Assembly (NCBI RefSeq): GCF_016804325.1
Contig: NZ_CP043627.1
Location: 1,935,001-1,999,000, forward strand
Length of the DNA: 64,000 nt
DNA from: Methylobacterium aquaticum
GTDB taxonomy: Bacteria; Pseudomonadota; Alphaproteobacteria; Rhizobiales; Beijerinckiaceae
Direction of reading: 5' to 3'
Positions 8,767-16,170 of the stretch are shown in pieces. Positions within the stretch are counted from its first letter, which is position 1. Each line of letters begins with the position of its first letter. The notes under the pieces are model-generated. The model had not been told where the DNA came from and did not search any database. It saw only the letters and a list, made by a program, of their open reading frames with translations. The position numbers and the translations under genes were made by a program.

Positions 8767-8785
8767 GGTAAAATGATTTTACCAT
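8767..8785. promoter_or_regulatory. Operator palindrome for the lactate regulator
   Basis: TGGTAAAATGATTTTACCA is a perfect 19-base inverted repeat (9-bp arms around a central G). It lies in the divergent region between the lactate permease start (8609) and the regulator start (8868). FadR-subfamily GntR regulators typically bind TGGT...ACCA palindromes, so this is the likely binding site of the adjacent regulator. Placement fits control of both promoters. Confidence 0.8.
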
Positions 8786-8867
8786 GCACGTCAACTGGAC
8801 ATGGCGCTTGCCCGCGTTACAGTCCGGAGGCCGGCGGCGCGTTGGAGCCGGCGAGTGGGAGCAGGGG

Positions 8868-9647
8868 ATGGAGCCGGAGCCGATCAAGGGTGGGAGCGTC
8901 GCCGAGAGCACGGCCCGCCACCTCAAGGATCTGATCCTCGAAGGCGCCCTCAGCCCGGGCGACCTCCTGCTGCCGGAGCGCGATCTGGCGGTGCAACTCA
9001 ACGTGTCGCGCCCGACCCTGCGCCAGGGCATCAAGATCCTGGAGGACGAGGGTCTCATCGTCTCGACGCCGGCCGGCCGCTCGGTCGCCTCCCTCGGCCG
9101 CGAGATCACCGATCCGCTGATCGCGCTCATCGCCTCCCACGCGGAGGTCGTGGACGACTACCTGGAATTCCGGGCGACGACCGAGCGCATGGCGGCGCGC
9201 CTCGCCGCCGAGCGCGCGAACGACGTCGACCGCGAGCGGCTCACCGCCTGCATGGAGCGCATCGACCGCGCCCACGAGGGCGGCGTGCAGCGCCAGGAGG
9301 CCGATGCGGATGTCGACCTGCACATCGCGGTCTACGAGGCGAGCCACAACCTCGTCGTGCTGCACACGATGCGCGCCCTGTCCGGCATGCTCCGCCAGGG
9401 CGTGATCGAGAACCGCGAGCTCCTGTTCTCACGCCCGGAAACCCGCGACCAGCTCCGCGCCCAGCACCGGGCGATCTACGAGAGCGTGATGGCGGGCAAG
9501 GTCGAGGAGGCGGGCGACGCCGCCGAGGCGCATATCCACTACACCCACCATGCCCTGAACGAGATCAAGGCCTCGGAGGCCCGGCTGCAGGTCTCCCTGC
9601 GCCGGCTGAACGGCGGCCGGGTCTCGACGCGGAAGGCCGATCGCTAG
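8868..9647 (+). CDS. lldR: GntR/FadR-family regulator of lactate use (LldR-like)
   Basis: A 259-residue regulator. A winged helix-turn-helix (about residues 10-75, with LLLPERDLAVQLNVSRPTLRQGIKILEDEG motifs in two overlapping parts) is followed by an all-helical FCD ligand-binding domain (about 100-230). The start at 8868 follows GGGAGCAGGGG. A longer in-frame start at 8784 would overlap the operator palindrome and is less likely. It is divergent from the permease/dehydrogenase operon, and the 19-bp palindrome lies between them. By family knowledge it would be a lactate-responsive repressor. The assignment to lactate rests on context. Confidence 0.85.
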   Translation: MEPEPIKGGSVAESTARHLKDLILEGALSPGDLLLPERDLAVQLNVSRPTLRQGIKILEDEGLIVSTPAGRSVASLGREITDPLIALIASHAEVVDDYLEFRATTERMAARLAAERANDVDRERLTACMERIDRAHEGGVQRQEADADVDLHIAVYEASHNLVVLHTMRALSGMLRQGVIENRELLFSRPETRDQLRAQHRAIYESVMAGKVEEAGDAAEAHIHYTHHALNEIKASEARLQVSLRRLNGGRVSTRKADR

Positions 9648-9673
9648 CCGCGCGGCGGCGACCTGCGGTCCGG

Positions 9674-9734
9674 GTTCGGCAAGGGGCTCGGCAAAAGGGA
9701 CTTGGCAAAAGGGGCTCGGCAAGGCGACTCGGCG
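9674..9734. repeat. Degenerate ~14-bp tandem repeat (CTCGGCAAAAGGG)
   Basis: About four to five imperfect units built on CTCGGCAA plus a purine run, in the 99-base gap between the convergent lactate regulator and VOC genes. It appears to be a slippage array. No hairpin is obvious. Confidence 0.5.
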
Positions 9735-9746
9735 TGACGAGCCTGC

Positions 9747-10190
9747 TCACGACACCGGATAGGTGATGAACTCCATCAGCGACCCGTCCGGATCCCGGAA
9801 GTAGACGCTGATGCCCTCGCCGACGGCCCCATGCCGCGGCACCGGGCCGAGCTCCACCGGCACCCCATGCCGCTCCAGATGGACGATCGCCTCCTCGATC
9901 GGGCCGTGCCAGCGGAAACACAGGTCGCTGTTGCCGGGGGCTACCGGGATCCGGGCGCGGGGCTCGCCGATCTGGCCCGGGCCGTGGCAGTTCAGCTGCA
10001 CGCCGCCGAAGCGGTAGGCGAAGCCCTGCCCGACCGGGATGACCTCCGCGCCGAGGACGTCGCGGTAGAAGGCGGTGGAGCGCTCCCAGTCCGAGACGTG
10101 GATGACGCAATGGTCGAGATGGATCGCCGGGCGGACGACCGTCTCCGGGACGGTGCCGACGAGGTCGGGAAGGGTCTCGGTGTCCGGCAT
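9747..10190 (-). CDS. VOC / glyoxalase-bleomycin resistance family protein
   Basis: A 147-residue protein of the vicinal-oxygen-chelate fold: a first beta-alpha-beta-beta-beta module beginning LDHCVIHVSDWERSTAFY, and a second module ending YFRDPDGSLMEFITYP. The metal-binding pattern is plausible (H near residue 25, E near the end of the second module). The start at 10190 is preceded by GGAG at good spacing. Members act as dioxygenases, lyases or fosfomycin-type resistance proteins; the substrate here cannot be assigned. It stands alone between convergent and unrelated neighbours. Confidence 0.8.
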   Translation of the reverse strand: MPDTETLPDLVGTVPETVVRPAIHLDHCVIHVSDWERSTAFYRDVLGAEVIPVGQGFAYRFGGVQLNCHGPGQIGEPRARIPVAPGNSDLCFRWHGPIEEAIVHLERHGVPVELGPVPRHGAVGEGISVYFRDPDGSLMEFITYPVS

Positions 10191-10284
10191 CGGGGGCTCC
10201 GGGCGTGCGGAGCCCCAACCTAGCGCCATCGCCGCGCCTGTGACCAGGGGCCGGCGGGATGGGGCGTCTCGCCGACCGGCGGGA

Positions 10285-10485
10285 TCACGCCTGCCAGAAC
10301 GGCTTCGCGCTCTCCGCGCGCACCACGTCCGGATCGAGGCCGGTATCCCGCATCTGCGCGGGCGTGAGATCGGCCAGGATCCGGCGGTCCCGGGCGCGGC
10401 GCCACCACAGGCGAAGGACAGCCGGGCGGCGCGGCCGCGGGCTGGAGGACGCGGAAGGGGAGAAGGGCAGCGAGACGGCGGGCAT
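10285..10485 (-). CDS. DUF1127 small protein
   Basis: A 66-residue protein with a serine/proline N-terminal tail, then a basic helix (WWRRARDRRILADLT) and the DUF1127 ending AQMRDTGLDPDVVRAE. Short DUF1127 proteins are common in Rhizobiales and some affect RNA turnover or phosphate/carbon responses. The ATG at 10485 is chosen because the family normally starts shortly before the basic helix; a longer frame reading back to 10812 is antisense to the MocR gene. It is divergent from MocR. Confidence 0.75.
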   Translation of the reverse strand: MPAVSLPFSPSASSSPRPRRPAVLRLWWRRARDRRILADLTPAQMRDTGLDPDVVRAESAKPFWQA

Positions 10486-10554
10486 GGCGGTCGATCCGAG
10501 CGGGGGGAGGCAGTCCGGCCGGGATTGCATCGCCAGGATTGTACCGATACGAAC

Positions 10555-10588
10555 CTCGGAGCAATCGAAACATTGCACTCGGAGCAAT
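10555..10588 (+). promoter_or_regulatory. Direct repeats, likely MocR operator
   Basis: CTCGGAGCAAT occurs at 10555-10565 and again at 10578-10588, a perfect 11-base direct repeat with starts 23 bp apart. The second copy overlaps the MocR ribosome-binding site and start. MocR-type regulators are known to bind direct repeats in their own promoters, so autoregulation is likely. Divergent control of the DUF1127 gene is possible. Confidence 0.6.
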
Positions 10589-10589
10589 G

Positions 10590-11924
10590 ATGGCCGGATC
10601 GGATTACCGGGGGATCGCCGACGCGGTGGCGGCGGAGATCGCCGAGGGGCGGCTGCGCCCGGGCGAGCGGCTGCCGCCGCAGCGCGACTTCGCCTATGCC
10701 CGCGGCATCGCCGTCTCGACGGCGAGCCGGGTCTATGCCGAGCTGGCCCGGCGCGGCCTCGTCCTCGGCGAGGTCGGGCGCGGCACCTATATCCGCTCCG
10801 ATCTCGGCGCACCGCAGCCGATCCGGCCGGAGCCGCCGCCGCACGCGCTGGATCTCCAGCGCACCATGTCGCGCCTGCCCGAGCAGGAGGTGTTGCTCGC
10901 CGAGACCCTGGCGGGGCTGGGGCGCCACGCCGTCGAGGCGGCGCTGACGCTCTACGGACCGGCCGGCACGCCGCAGGCGCGGGCCGTCGCCGCGCGCTTC
11001 CTCGCCCGCGACGGCTTCGCCCCCGATCCGGACGGGATCCTGTTCACCGGCAACGGCCGCCAGGGGCTGGCCGCCGCCCTGGCGACGCTCGCCCCGCCGG
11101 GGGAGCGCATCGGCTGCGAGCCGCTGACCTATCCGGTGATCCGGGGCATCGCGGCGCGCCTCGGCATCGCCCTGGTGCCGATTCCCGTCGACGGCGAGGG
11201 CGTCCGGCCCGACGCCATCCTCCAGGCCCACCGCGCCGCGCCGCTGAGCGGGCTCTACCTGCAGCCGACGCTGCAGAACCCCCTCGGGCTGACGATGGGC
11301 CCCGAGCGCCGGGCCGAGATCGCCGCTTTGCTGGCGCAGACCGGGCTCACCGCCGTGGAGGATGCGGTCTACGGCTTCCTGCGCGAGGCGACCCCGCTCG
11401 CCGCGCTCGCGCCCGAGCGGGCGATCCTGGTCGACAGCCTGTCGAAGCGGGTGATGCCGGGCCTGACGGTCGGGATGATCGTGAGCCCGCCGGAGATGGC
11501 GGAACGCCTCGCGGTGTCGGTGCGCCAGGGCGGATGGAACGCCATGGGGGTCGCGCTCGCCGCCGGCACGCGCTGGATGGAGGACGGCTCCGCCGCCCGG
11601 CTCGAACGCGCCAAGCGGATCGACGCGGCCGAGCGGCAGGCGATCGCGCGGGACTGCCTCGCCGGCCTGCCGGTGACCGGGGACGCGGCGGCCTATCACC
11701 TCTGGCTCACCCTGCCGGAGACCTGGCGGGCCGAGGCCTATGCGGCGGCGGCCCTGCGCCGGGGCATCGCGCTCATCCCGGCCTCCTCCTTCGCGGTCAG
11801 CCCGGGCCACGCCCCGAACGCCGTCCGGCTCGCCCTGGCGACGCCGTCGCGGGCCGATCTCGCGCGGGCGCTCGATGCCTTGCGCCGCCTGGCGCTGGCG
11901 GGGGACGATCAGGTGGTCGAGTAG
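10590..11924 (+). CDS. MocR-family regulator (GntR HTH fused to aminotransferase domain)
   Basis: A 444-residue two-domain protein: a GntR winged helix (about 5-70, with RPGERLPPQRDFAYARGIAV within it) joined to a fold-type I PLP aminotransferase-like domain (about 90-440). Visible elements are YLQPTLQNPLG, VEDAVYGFL and the PLP-lysine segment LVDSLSKRVMPGL. Starts at 10587 and 10590 are both possible (ATGATG); GGAG spacing favours 10590. MocR proteins sense amino acids, PLP or amines and usually control a neighbouring gene. The only divergent neighbour is the DUF1127 gene, so its target is unclear. Confidence 0.85.
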   Translation: MAGSDYRGIADAVAAEIAEGRLRPGERLPPQRDFAYARGIAVSTASRVYAELARRGLVLGEVGRGTYIRSDLGAPQPIRPEPPPHALDLQRTMSRLPEQEVLLAETLAGLGRHAVEAALTLYGPAGTPQARAVAARFLARDGFAPDPDGILFTGNGRQGLAAALATLAPPGERIGCEPLTYPVIRGIAARLGIALVPIPVDGEGVRPDAILQAHRAAPLSGLYLQPTLQNPLGLTMGPERRAEIAALLAQTGLTAVEDAVYGFLREATPLAALAPERAILVDSLSKRVMPGLTVGMIVSPPEMAERLAVSVRQGGWNAMGVALAAGTRWMEDGSAARLERAKRIDAAERQAIARDCLAGLPVTGDAAAYHLWLTLPETWRAEAYAAAALRRGIALIPASSFAVSPGHAPNAVRLALATPSRADLARALDALRRLALAGDDQVVE

Positions 11925-11937
11925 GGAGCGTCACCTC

Positions 11938-12188
11938 AGAGCCTGTTTGAGTAGCGTGATTTGACAAAAAAACTGAGAAAAATCAGGAGATATCCTACAA
12001 TTCCACCTCATCCTGAGGTGTTAGTCGATCGCAGATCGACTGACCTCGAAGGAGGGCTCCAGAAGCCTCTGCGATCCCTGGAGCCCTCCTTCGAGGCTCA
12101 CTTCGTTCGCACCTCAGGATGAGGTTAGCGGGTAGGATGATCCCGTCTGCCTCAAACATTGGGTAGAAATCCTGCTCAAACAGGCTCT
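11938..12188. repeat. 251-bp element with 14-bp terminal inverted repeats
   Basis: AGAGCCTGTTTGAG at 11938-11951 is exactly complementary to CTCAAACAGGCTCT at 12175-12188. The inverted ends enclose the family B palindrome (12005-12125). The whole lies in the convergent junction between the MocR and Tad-like genes and codes for nothing visible. The right end recurs in diverged form, CTCAAGC-AGGCTCT or CTCAAGCCAGCTCT, 50-51 bases after the other two family B copies. Confidence 0.7.
12005..12125. repeat. 121-bp intergenic palindromic element, family B (copy 1)
   Basis: Outer arms ACCTCATCCTGAGGTG and its complement (12005-12020 and 12110-12125), with an inner arm pair around GACCTCGAAGGAGG and CCTCCTTCGAGG. 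It would fold into one long hairpin. Two other copies, at 26273-26393 and 51623-51743, have exactly the same 121-bp length. Confidence 0.9.
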
Positions 12189-12199
12189 CAGTCAGCCCG

Positions 12200-13453
12200 T
12201 TACTGGGCCAGCCGGACCGGCAGGTCCTTTGCCGGGCCGACGCCGGGCGGCGGCTGCACGGTCGACGAACTGTAATTCGCGTTGATCACGAGGTTGGCGC
12301 TGCCCAGGGTGCGGATCGATCGCGCCACCACGACGGTCCAGGGCGACTGGTCGGCGATCTTGTTGCCGGTGCCGCTCACGGTCAGGCTCGCGTTGGGCAG
12401 GTAGATCGTGCCGATGATCTTGCGGGCGTTGTTGGTCGAGATGCCGAGATCGCCGAAATAGTCGCGGTCGGTGATGATGGCGAAGCCCGCATAGGGGCCG
12501 CTCTTGCGGCCCTCGATCTCCAGCTTGGCCATGCCGGTCACCTGGGCCGACAGCAGGCCCTTGAAGATCATCACGACGTCCGTGCCGGTGATGGTGGATT
12601 GCCCGAGGAGGTTGAGGATCGGGCCGACGAAGTAATGATCGCCGGGCAGCAGGACGATGGTCATCGTCCCCAGCAGCGAGAGCTGTCCGCAATGCACGCC
12701 CGGGTTGAGATAGGTGGTGCCGCTCCCGATCGTGATGCCGAGCACGTCGTTGCAGGCGAGCGGTACGTCGATGCGCATGTTGGCGAAGGGATCCGACACC
12801 GTCGGCGCGTCGGTGATCGGGGCCGGACGGACCGGGCCGCTGGCGCTGCCCGATGCCCGCACCTCCCCCGCCCACAGGGCCGTGCCGGTCCCCGCGGCAA
12901 GGTTGGCGTTGCTCTGGATGAGGCAGTCATTGGCGGTGATCGCGGACCGGTCGTTCAGCGCGACGGCCGTCGGAGCGCCCAGGCGGTTGGGCGTCTCGGA
13001 GCCGAGCATGCAGAGCGGCTTGCGCGCGGTGCGGATCGCCGTCGCCTTGGCCTCGATGTTCCAGCCGCCCGGCGGCAGCACGTTGCGGAAGAACGAGGCA
13101 CGGTGCCCCGTCTGGAGCACCGTCACCGCGCGCGACGCGGTGTCGATCGTCGCGCTCGATGTGATCGTCCAGCGCAGGCGCAGGGGCGCAGCCATCCCGT
13201 CGGCCGCGAGGCGGGCCCGCTCCACCGTGGCCGAGGACTGGTCGACACCGAACTCGCCCGCGCCCTGGAGCGCCGCCGCGTCGACGTAGCTCTGGAGCTT
13301 CGACCGCGCCATCATCACTTCCGATACCTCGGCGACGCCGACCGATCCGAGCGCCAGGACCGGCAGCAGCAGGCTGAGGATGACGATGACCGTCCCGCTC
13401 CGGCAGCGCCGGAAACGGTCGAGACGGAGGGCGAGAGCCGGGCAGGGTCGCAT
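12200..13453 (-). CDS. TadE/TadG-type pilus-assembly-like protein
   Basis: A 417-residue protein. The N-terminal basic stretch and the hydrophobic helix at about residues 20-42 (GTVIVILSLLLPVLALGSVG) match the TadE/TadG pseudopilin-type start. Next come ARSKLQSYVDAAALQGA, the typical segment after the anchor, then a large beta-rich extracytoplasmic domain. By family knowledge such proteins are secreted or membrane-anchored parts of Flp/Tad pilus systems. No other tad gene is in the window, so it is isolated. The last third is rich in small residues and may be surface exposed. Confidence 0.7.
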   Translation of the reverse strand: MRPCPALALRLDRFRRCRSGTVIVILSLLLPVLALGSVGVAEVSEVMMARSKLQSYVDAAALQGAGEFGVDQSSATVERARLAADGMAAPLRLRWTITSSATIDTASRAVTVLQTGHRASFFRNVLPPGGWNIEAKATAIRTARKPLCMLGSETPNRLGAPTAVALNDRSAITANDCLIQSNANLAAGTGTALWAGEVRASGSASGPVRPAPITDAPTVSDPFANMRIDVPLACNDVLGITIGSGTTYLNPGVHCGQLSLLGTMTIVLLPGDHYFVGPILNLLGQSTITGTDVVMIFKGLLSAQVTGMAKLEIEGRKSGPYAGFAIITDRDYFGDLGISTNNARKIIGTIYLPNASLTVSGTGNKIADQSPWTVVVARSIRTLGSANLVINANYSSSTVQPPPGVGPAKDLPVRLAQ

Positions 13454-13679
13454 CGATCGGACGGTGGGCTATCCAGGCCGTGACCGGATCGCCTGCCATC
13501 AGACGTTGGGTTCCGACGTCCAGGATACCGGTATCGAACGCTTTTCCCGGCAAAGTCCGAAAGAATGCCTAACGCCACCGCTCGATTGGTCCGGCACTCC
13601 GCAGCTTACATGTTACGATTGTGAAATCACTTGGTACAACCGGCGCGGATCGCGAGATCCGCGCCCGTCCGTCTCTGCG

Positions 13680-14678
13680 TCAGCCGGCGACCTCGTGCTC
13701 GATCGCGCCGAAGATCGAGTGCCCTCCGGCATCCTTCATCTCGACCCGCAGGCGGTCGCCGGCGGCGAGATAGGGCGTGCGGACCCAGCCGCCGGTCAGG
13801 GCCTCGGCGGCGCGGGCCTCGGCGAGGCAGGCGTAGCCGGCCCCGCCGTCGGCGGCGGGGCGGCCCGGGCCGCCGTCGATGCCGCGGTTGGAGACGGGGC
13901 CGGCGCTGACGATCGTGCCGGCGCCGAGGGCACGGTGGCGCGCCGCCTCGGCCACGAGCGCGACGAGGCTGCGGCCGAGATCGGCCCCGGCTTCCGGGCA
14001 GCCGAGCGCCTTGCCGTTGCGGCTCACCAGCAGCGGCCGGTGCAGGGCGCCGTCCCGCCAGGCATTCCCCAGCTCGTCGGGGGTCACCACCACCGGCGCG
14101 AGGCTCGCGGCGAGCGCCGGCGCCTCGGCCCCGTCGAGGTCGAGCCCGTCCGGCCGCAGGCGGTCGTGGCGGATCACCTCCGCCACCAGGGTCACCAGCC
14201 GGACGGCGTCCCCGGCGGCCGTCGCGTCGGCGCCCCGGGGCAGGTCCCCGGTGATCACCGCGAGACCCGCCGAGAGGTCGAGGGAGGCCGAGGGATCGTC
14301 GGGCGTGAGGGTGTCGCGGGGCCCGAGGAACCCGTCGGAGGCGGCGGGCGCCAGGGCCCCTGCCTCGCCCGCCGGCGCCTCGGCGCCCGCGGCCTGGCGC
14401 AGCAGGGCCTGGTAGCCCGGCCAGGCGGCGGCGTGCCGGCGGGCATAGGCCCGCGGCAGGGGCGCGGCGCAATCGTGCTCGTGGAAGCGGAACGAGGGCA
14501 CCGAGCCGTGCTCGAGCTGCTCGGCCAGGGCGCCCAGCGCCGGGGCGTAGCGCTCCCAGTCGTCGAGGGCCTGTTGCAGGGTCGGTACCACGATGAAGGC
14601 GTCGGTGGCGCGGGTCAGGTCGCGCGAGACCACGACGAGGCGGCCATCGCGGCCGTGCTTCAGGCTGGCGAGCTTCAT
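13680..14678 (-). CDS. Fumarylacetoacetate hydrolase family protein
   Basis: A 332-residue protein of the FAH superfamily, which hydrolyses or isomerises C-C bonds of dicarbonyl compounds using a divalent metal. The C-terminal half carries family hallmarks: AVITGDLPRGADA, LVTLVAEVIRHDR and, near the end, LAAGDRLRVEMKDAGGHSIFGAIEHEV. The start at 14678 is set by AGGAGG eight bases upstream; a longer frame to 14735 lacks one. The usual FAH FLK-metal motifs are partly altered, so the exact reaction is uncertain. It is monocistronic, in line with the Tad-like gene but 226 bases away from it. Confidence 0.75.
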   Translation of the reverse strand: MKLASLKHGRDGRLVVVSRDLTRATDAFIVVPTLQQALDDWERYAPALGALAEQLEHGSVPSFRFHEHDCAAPLPRAYARRHAAAWPGYQALLRQAAGAEAPAGEAGALAPAASDGFLGPRDTLTPDDPSASLDLSAGLAVITGDLPRGADATAAGDAVRLVTLVAEVIRHDRLRPDGLDLDGAEAPALAASLAPVVVTPDELGNAWRDGALHRPLLVSRNGKALGCPEAGADLGRSLVALVAEAARHRALGAGTIVSAGPVSNRGIDGGPGRPAADGGAGYACLAEARAAEALTGGWVRTPYLAAGDRLRVEMKDAGGHSIFGAIEHEVAG

Positions 14679-14803
14679 TCGGCGTCCCTCCTGGGGCCCG
14701 CTGATGCGGGCGGGGCGGCCCGATTCGTCGGGCACGTCGCCCCATCATGGACCGCCCCGGCCGCGGAGGCTACGGCCGGGACGGCGGGACGCGTCCCTCT
14801 ACG

Positions 14804-15865
14804 TCAGATGGTGCCGTGAACGAGGCCGTGGATGAAGCCGAGCTTGGCGATCACCGGCGGCGCCAGCACGAAGGGGTAGAGGTCGCCCTGGCCCATCGCC
14901 CGGTTGACGCTGTTCAACGCGAACACGAAGGGCAGCCAAGCCTTCATGATCTGCTCGATGCTCTGCGCCTCGTAGGGATCGAAGTCGATCCGCGCGGCGA
15001 GCTCGCCGCCGGCATCGAGGAGCGGGTGGACCTGCATGCCGAAGGCGCTCGCCATCTCCAGCGTGTCGACGATGTGCAGGTAATGCGCCCAGGTCTCGGC
15101 AAAATCCTCCCACGGATGGGTGGTGGCGTAGGCCGAGACGAAGTTCTCCTGCCAGTCGGCCGGCGTGCCCTGCTCGTAATGGCGCTGGAGCGCCGCGTCG
15201 TAATCCTGCGAATCGTCGCCGAACACCGCCCGGCAGGCGTCCAGCCGGCCGGCATCGCGCACCAGCAGGTCCCAGTAATGGTGGCCGACCTCGTGACGGA
15301 AATGCCCGAGCAGGGTGCGGTAGGGCTCGCCCATCTCGCGCCGCCGCTTCTCGCGCTCGGCATCGTCGGCCTCCACCAGCGCGATGGTGATGACGCCGTT
15401 GTCGTGGCCGGTCATCACCTTCGGGCCCTGGTTCTCCGGCGGATCGGCCAGGAAGTGGAAGATCAGCCCGTGCTCCGGGTCCTCGGCCCGGGTCTTCAGC
15501 GGCAGGTTCCAGCGCAGCAGGGTGTAGATCAGCCGATGCTTGGCGAATTCCATCTCGCGCCACTTGGCGAGGTATTCCGGGTTCGACACGTCGGGGATGG
15601 TGCCGTTGTGGCGGCAGGCGAGGCAGAACGCGTCGCCCGAGCCCGGCGGCACCAGCCAGTTGCATGTGTCGTGCACCGCGTTGGCGCAGAACCGGCTCGG
15701 CCGGTCGGGTGCGGCGAGCGGCGTCCAGTCCTCCCCGCCCGCCGGCTCCAGCGCCGAGAGCGTGCGGGTCTCCGGCAGGTAGGCGAGGCGGTGGCCGCAG
15801 CGCTGGCAGGTCCGGTTCTCGAAATACAGGATGTTGCCGCAGGACTGGCACTGGAACAATTTCAT
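14804..15865 (-). CDS. Putative zinc-binding metallopeptidase with N-terminal zinc ribbon
   Basis: A 353-residue protein beginning with a zinc ribbon (cysteines 6, 9, 20 and 23), followed by a second cysteine-rich stretch (CANAVHDTCNW ... CLAC). The central HEVGHHYW at residues 191-198 is an HExxH zincin motif. Downstream, FAETWAHYLHI offers a third zinc ligand. This is the architecture of the family annotated as putative zinc-binding peptidase, about 350 residues long. Its substrates are unknown. The start at 15865 is chosen because the ribbon begins immediately after it and GGAG lies upstream. Confidence 0.85.
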   Translation of the reverse strand: MKLFQCQSCGNILYFENRTCQRCGHRLAYLPETRTLSALEPAGGEDWTPLAAPDRPSRFCANAVHDTCNWLVPPGSGDAFCLACRHNGTIPDVSNPEYLAKWREMEFAKHRLIYTLLRWNLPLKTRAEDPEHGLIFHFLADPPENQGPKVMTGHDNGVITIALVEADDAEREKRRREMGEPYRTLLGHFRHEVGHHYWDLLVRDAGRLDACRAVFGDDSQDYDAALQRHYEQGTPADWQENFVSAYATTHPWEDFAETWAHYLHIVDTLEMASAFGMQVHPLLDAGGELAARIDFDPYEAQSIEQIMKAWLPFVFALNSVNRAMGQGDLYPFVLAPPVIAKLGFIHGLVHGTI

Positions 15866-16170
15866 TGGAAGTCTCCACCGGGCGCCGAGCACCGGCCGCA
15901 CGGTGCAACGAACGTGCTAGGGGGGCGGTGGTTGCGGTGCCGTCTCGCCCGGAGCCTCCGGGCTATGCGGCCTGTCGAAGGGCGCCCGCCATCGCCTCGA
16001 GATTCGCGATCAATCCCGTGACATCGCCCGCACGGAAGGCCAACGCGAGGCCGGACCTCGCGGCGCCCACCCATGTCCCCCACGCCCTCACACCCCGCCC
16101 GCAAAATCCCCTATCACCATACCGCAAACCCGAACCGGGCCGACAGATGCCCGCGCGAGAGGAGACGCCG
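15866..16170. other. 305-base divergent intergenic region, nothing clear
   Basis: Lies between the metallopeptidase and TPP-enzyme starts, so both promoters should be here. I see no palindrome, EcfG-like site or small gene with a ribosome-binding site that I could defend. Confidence 0.5.

Noticed and set aside
15963..16080. Short minus-strand stretch that looks protein-like in the intergenic region before the TPP gene
   Set aside because: No ribosome-binding site, no recognisable family and no start in a sensible place; it overlaps the expected promoter region.
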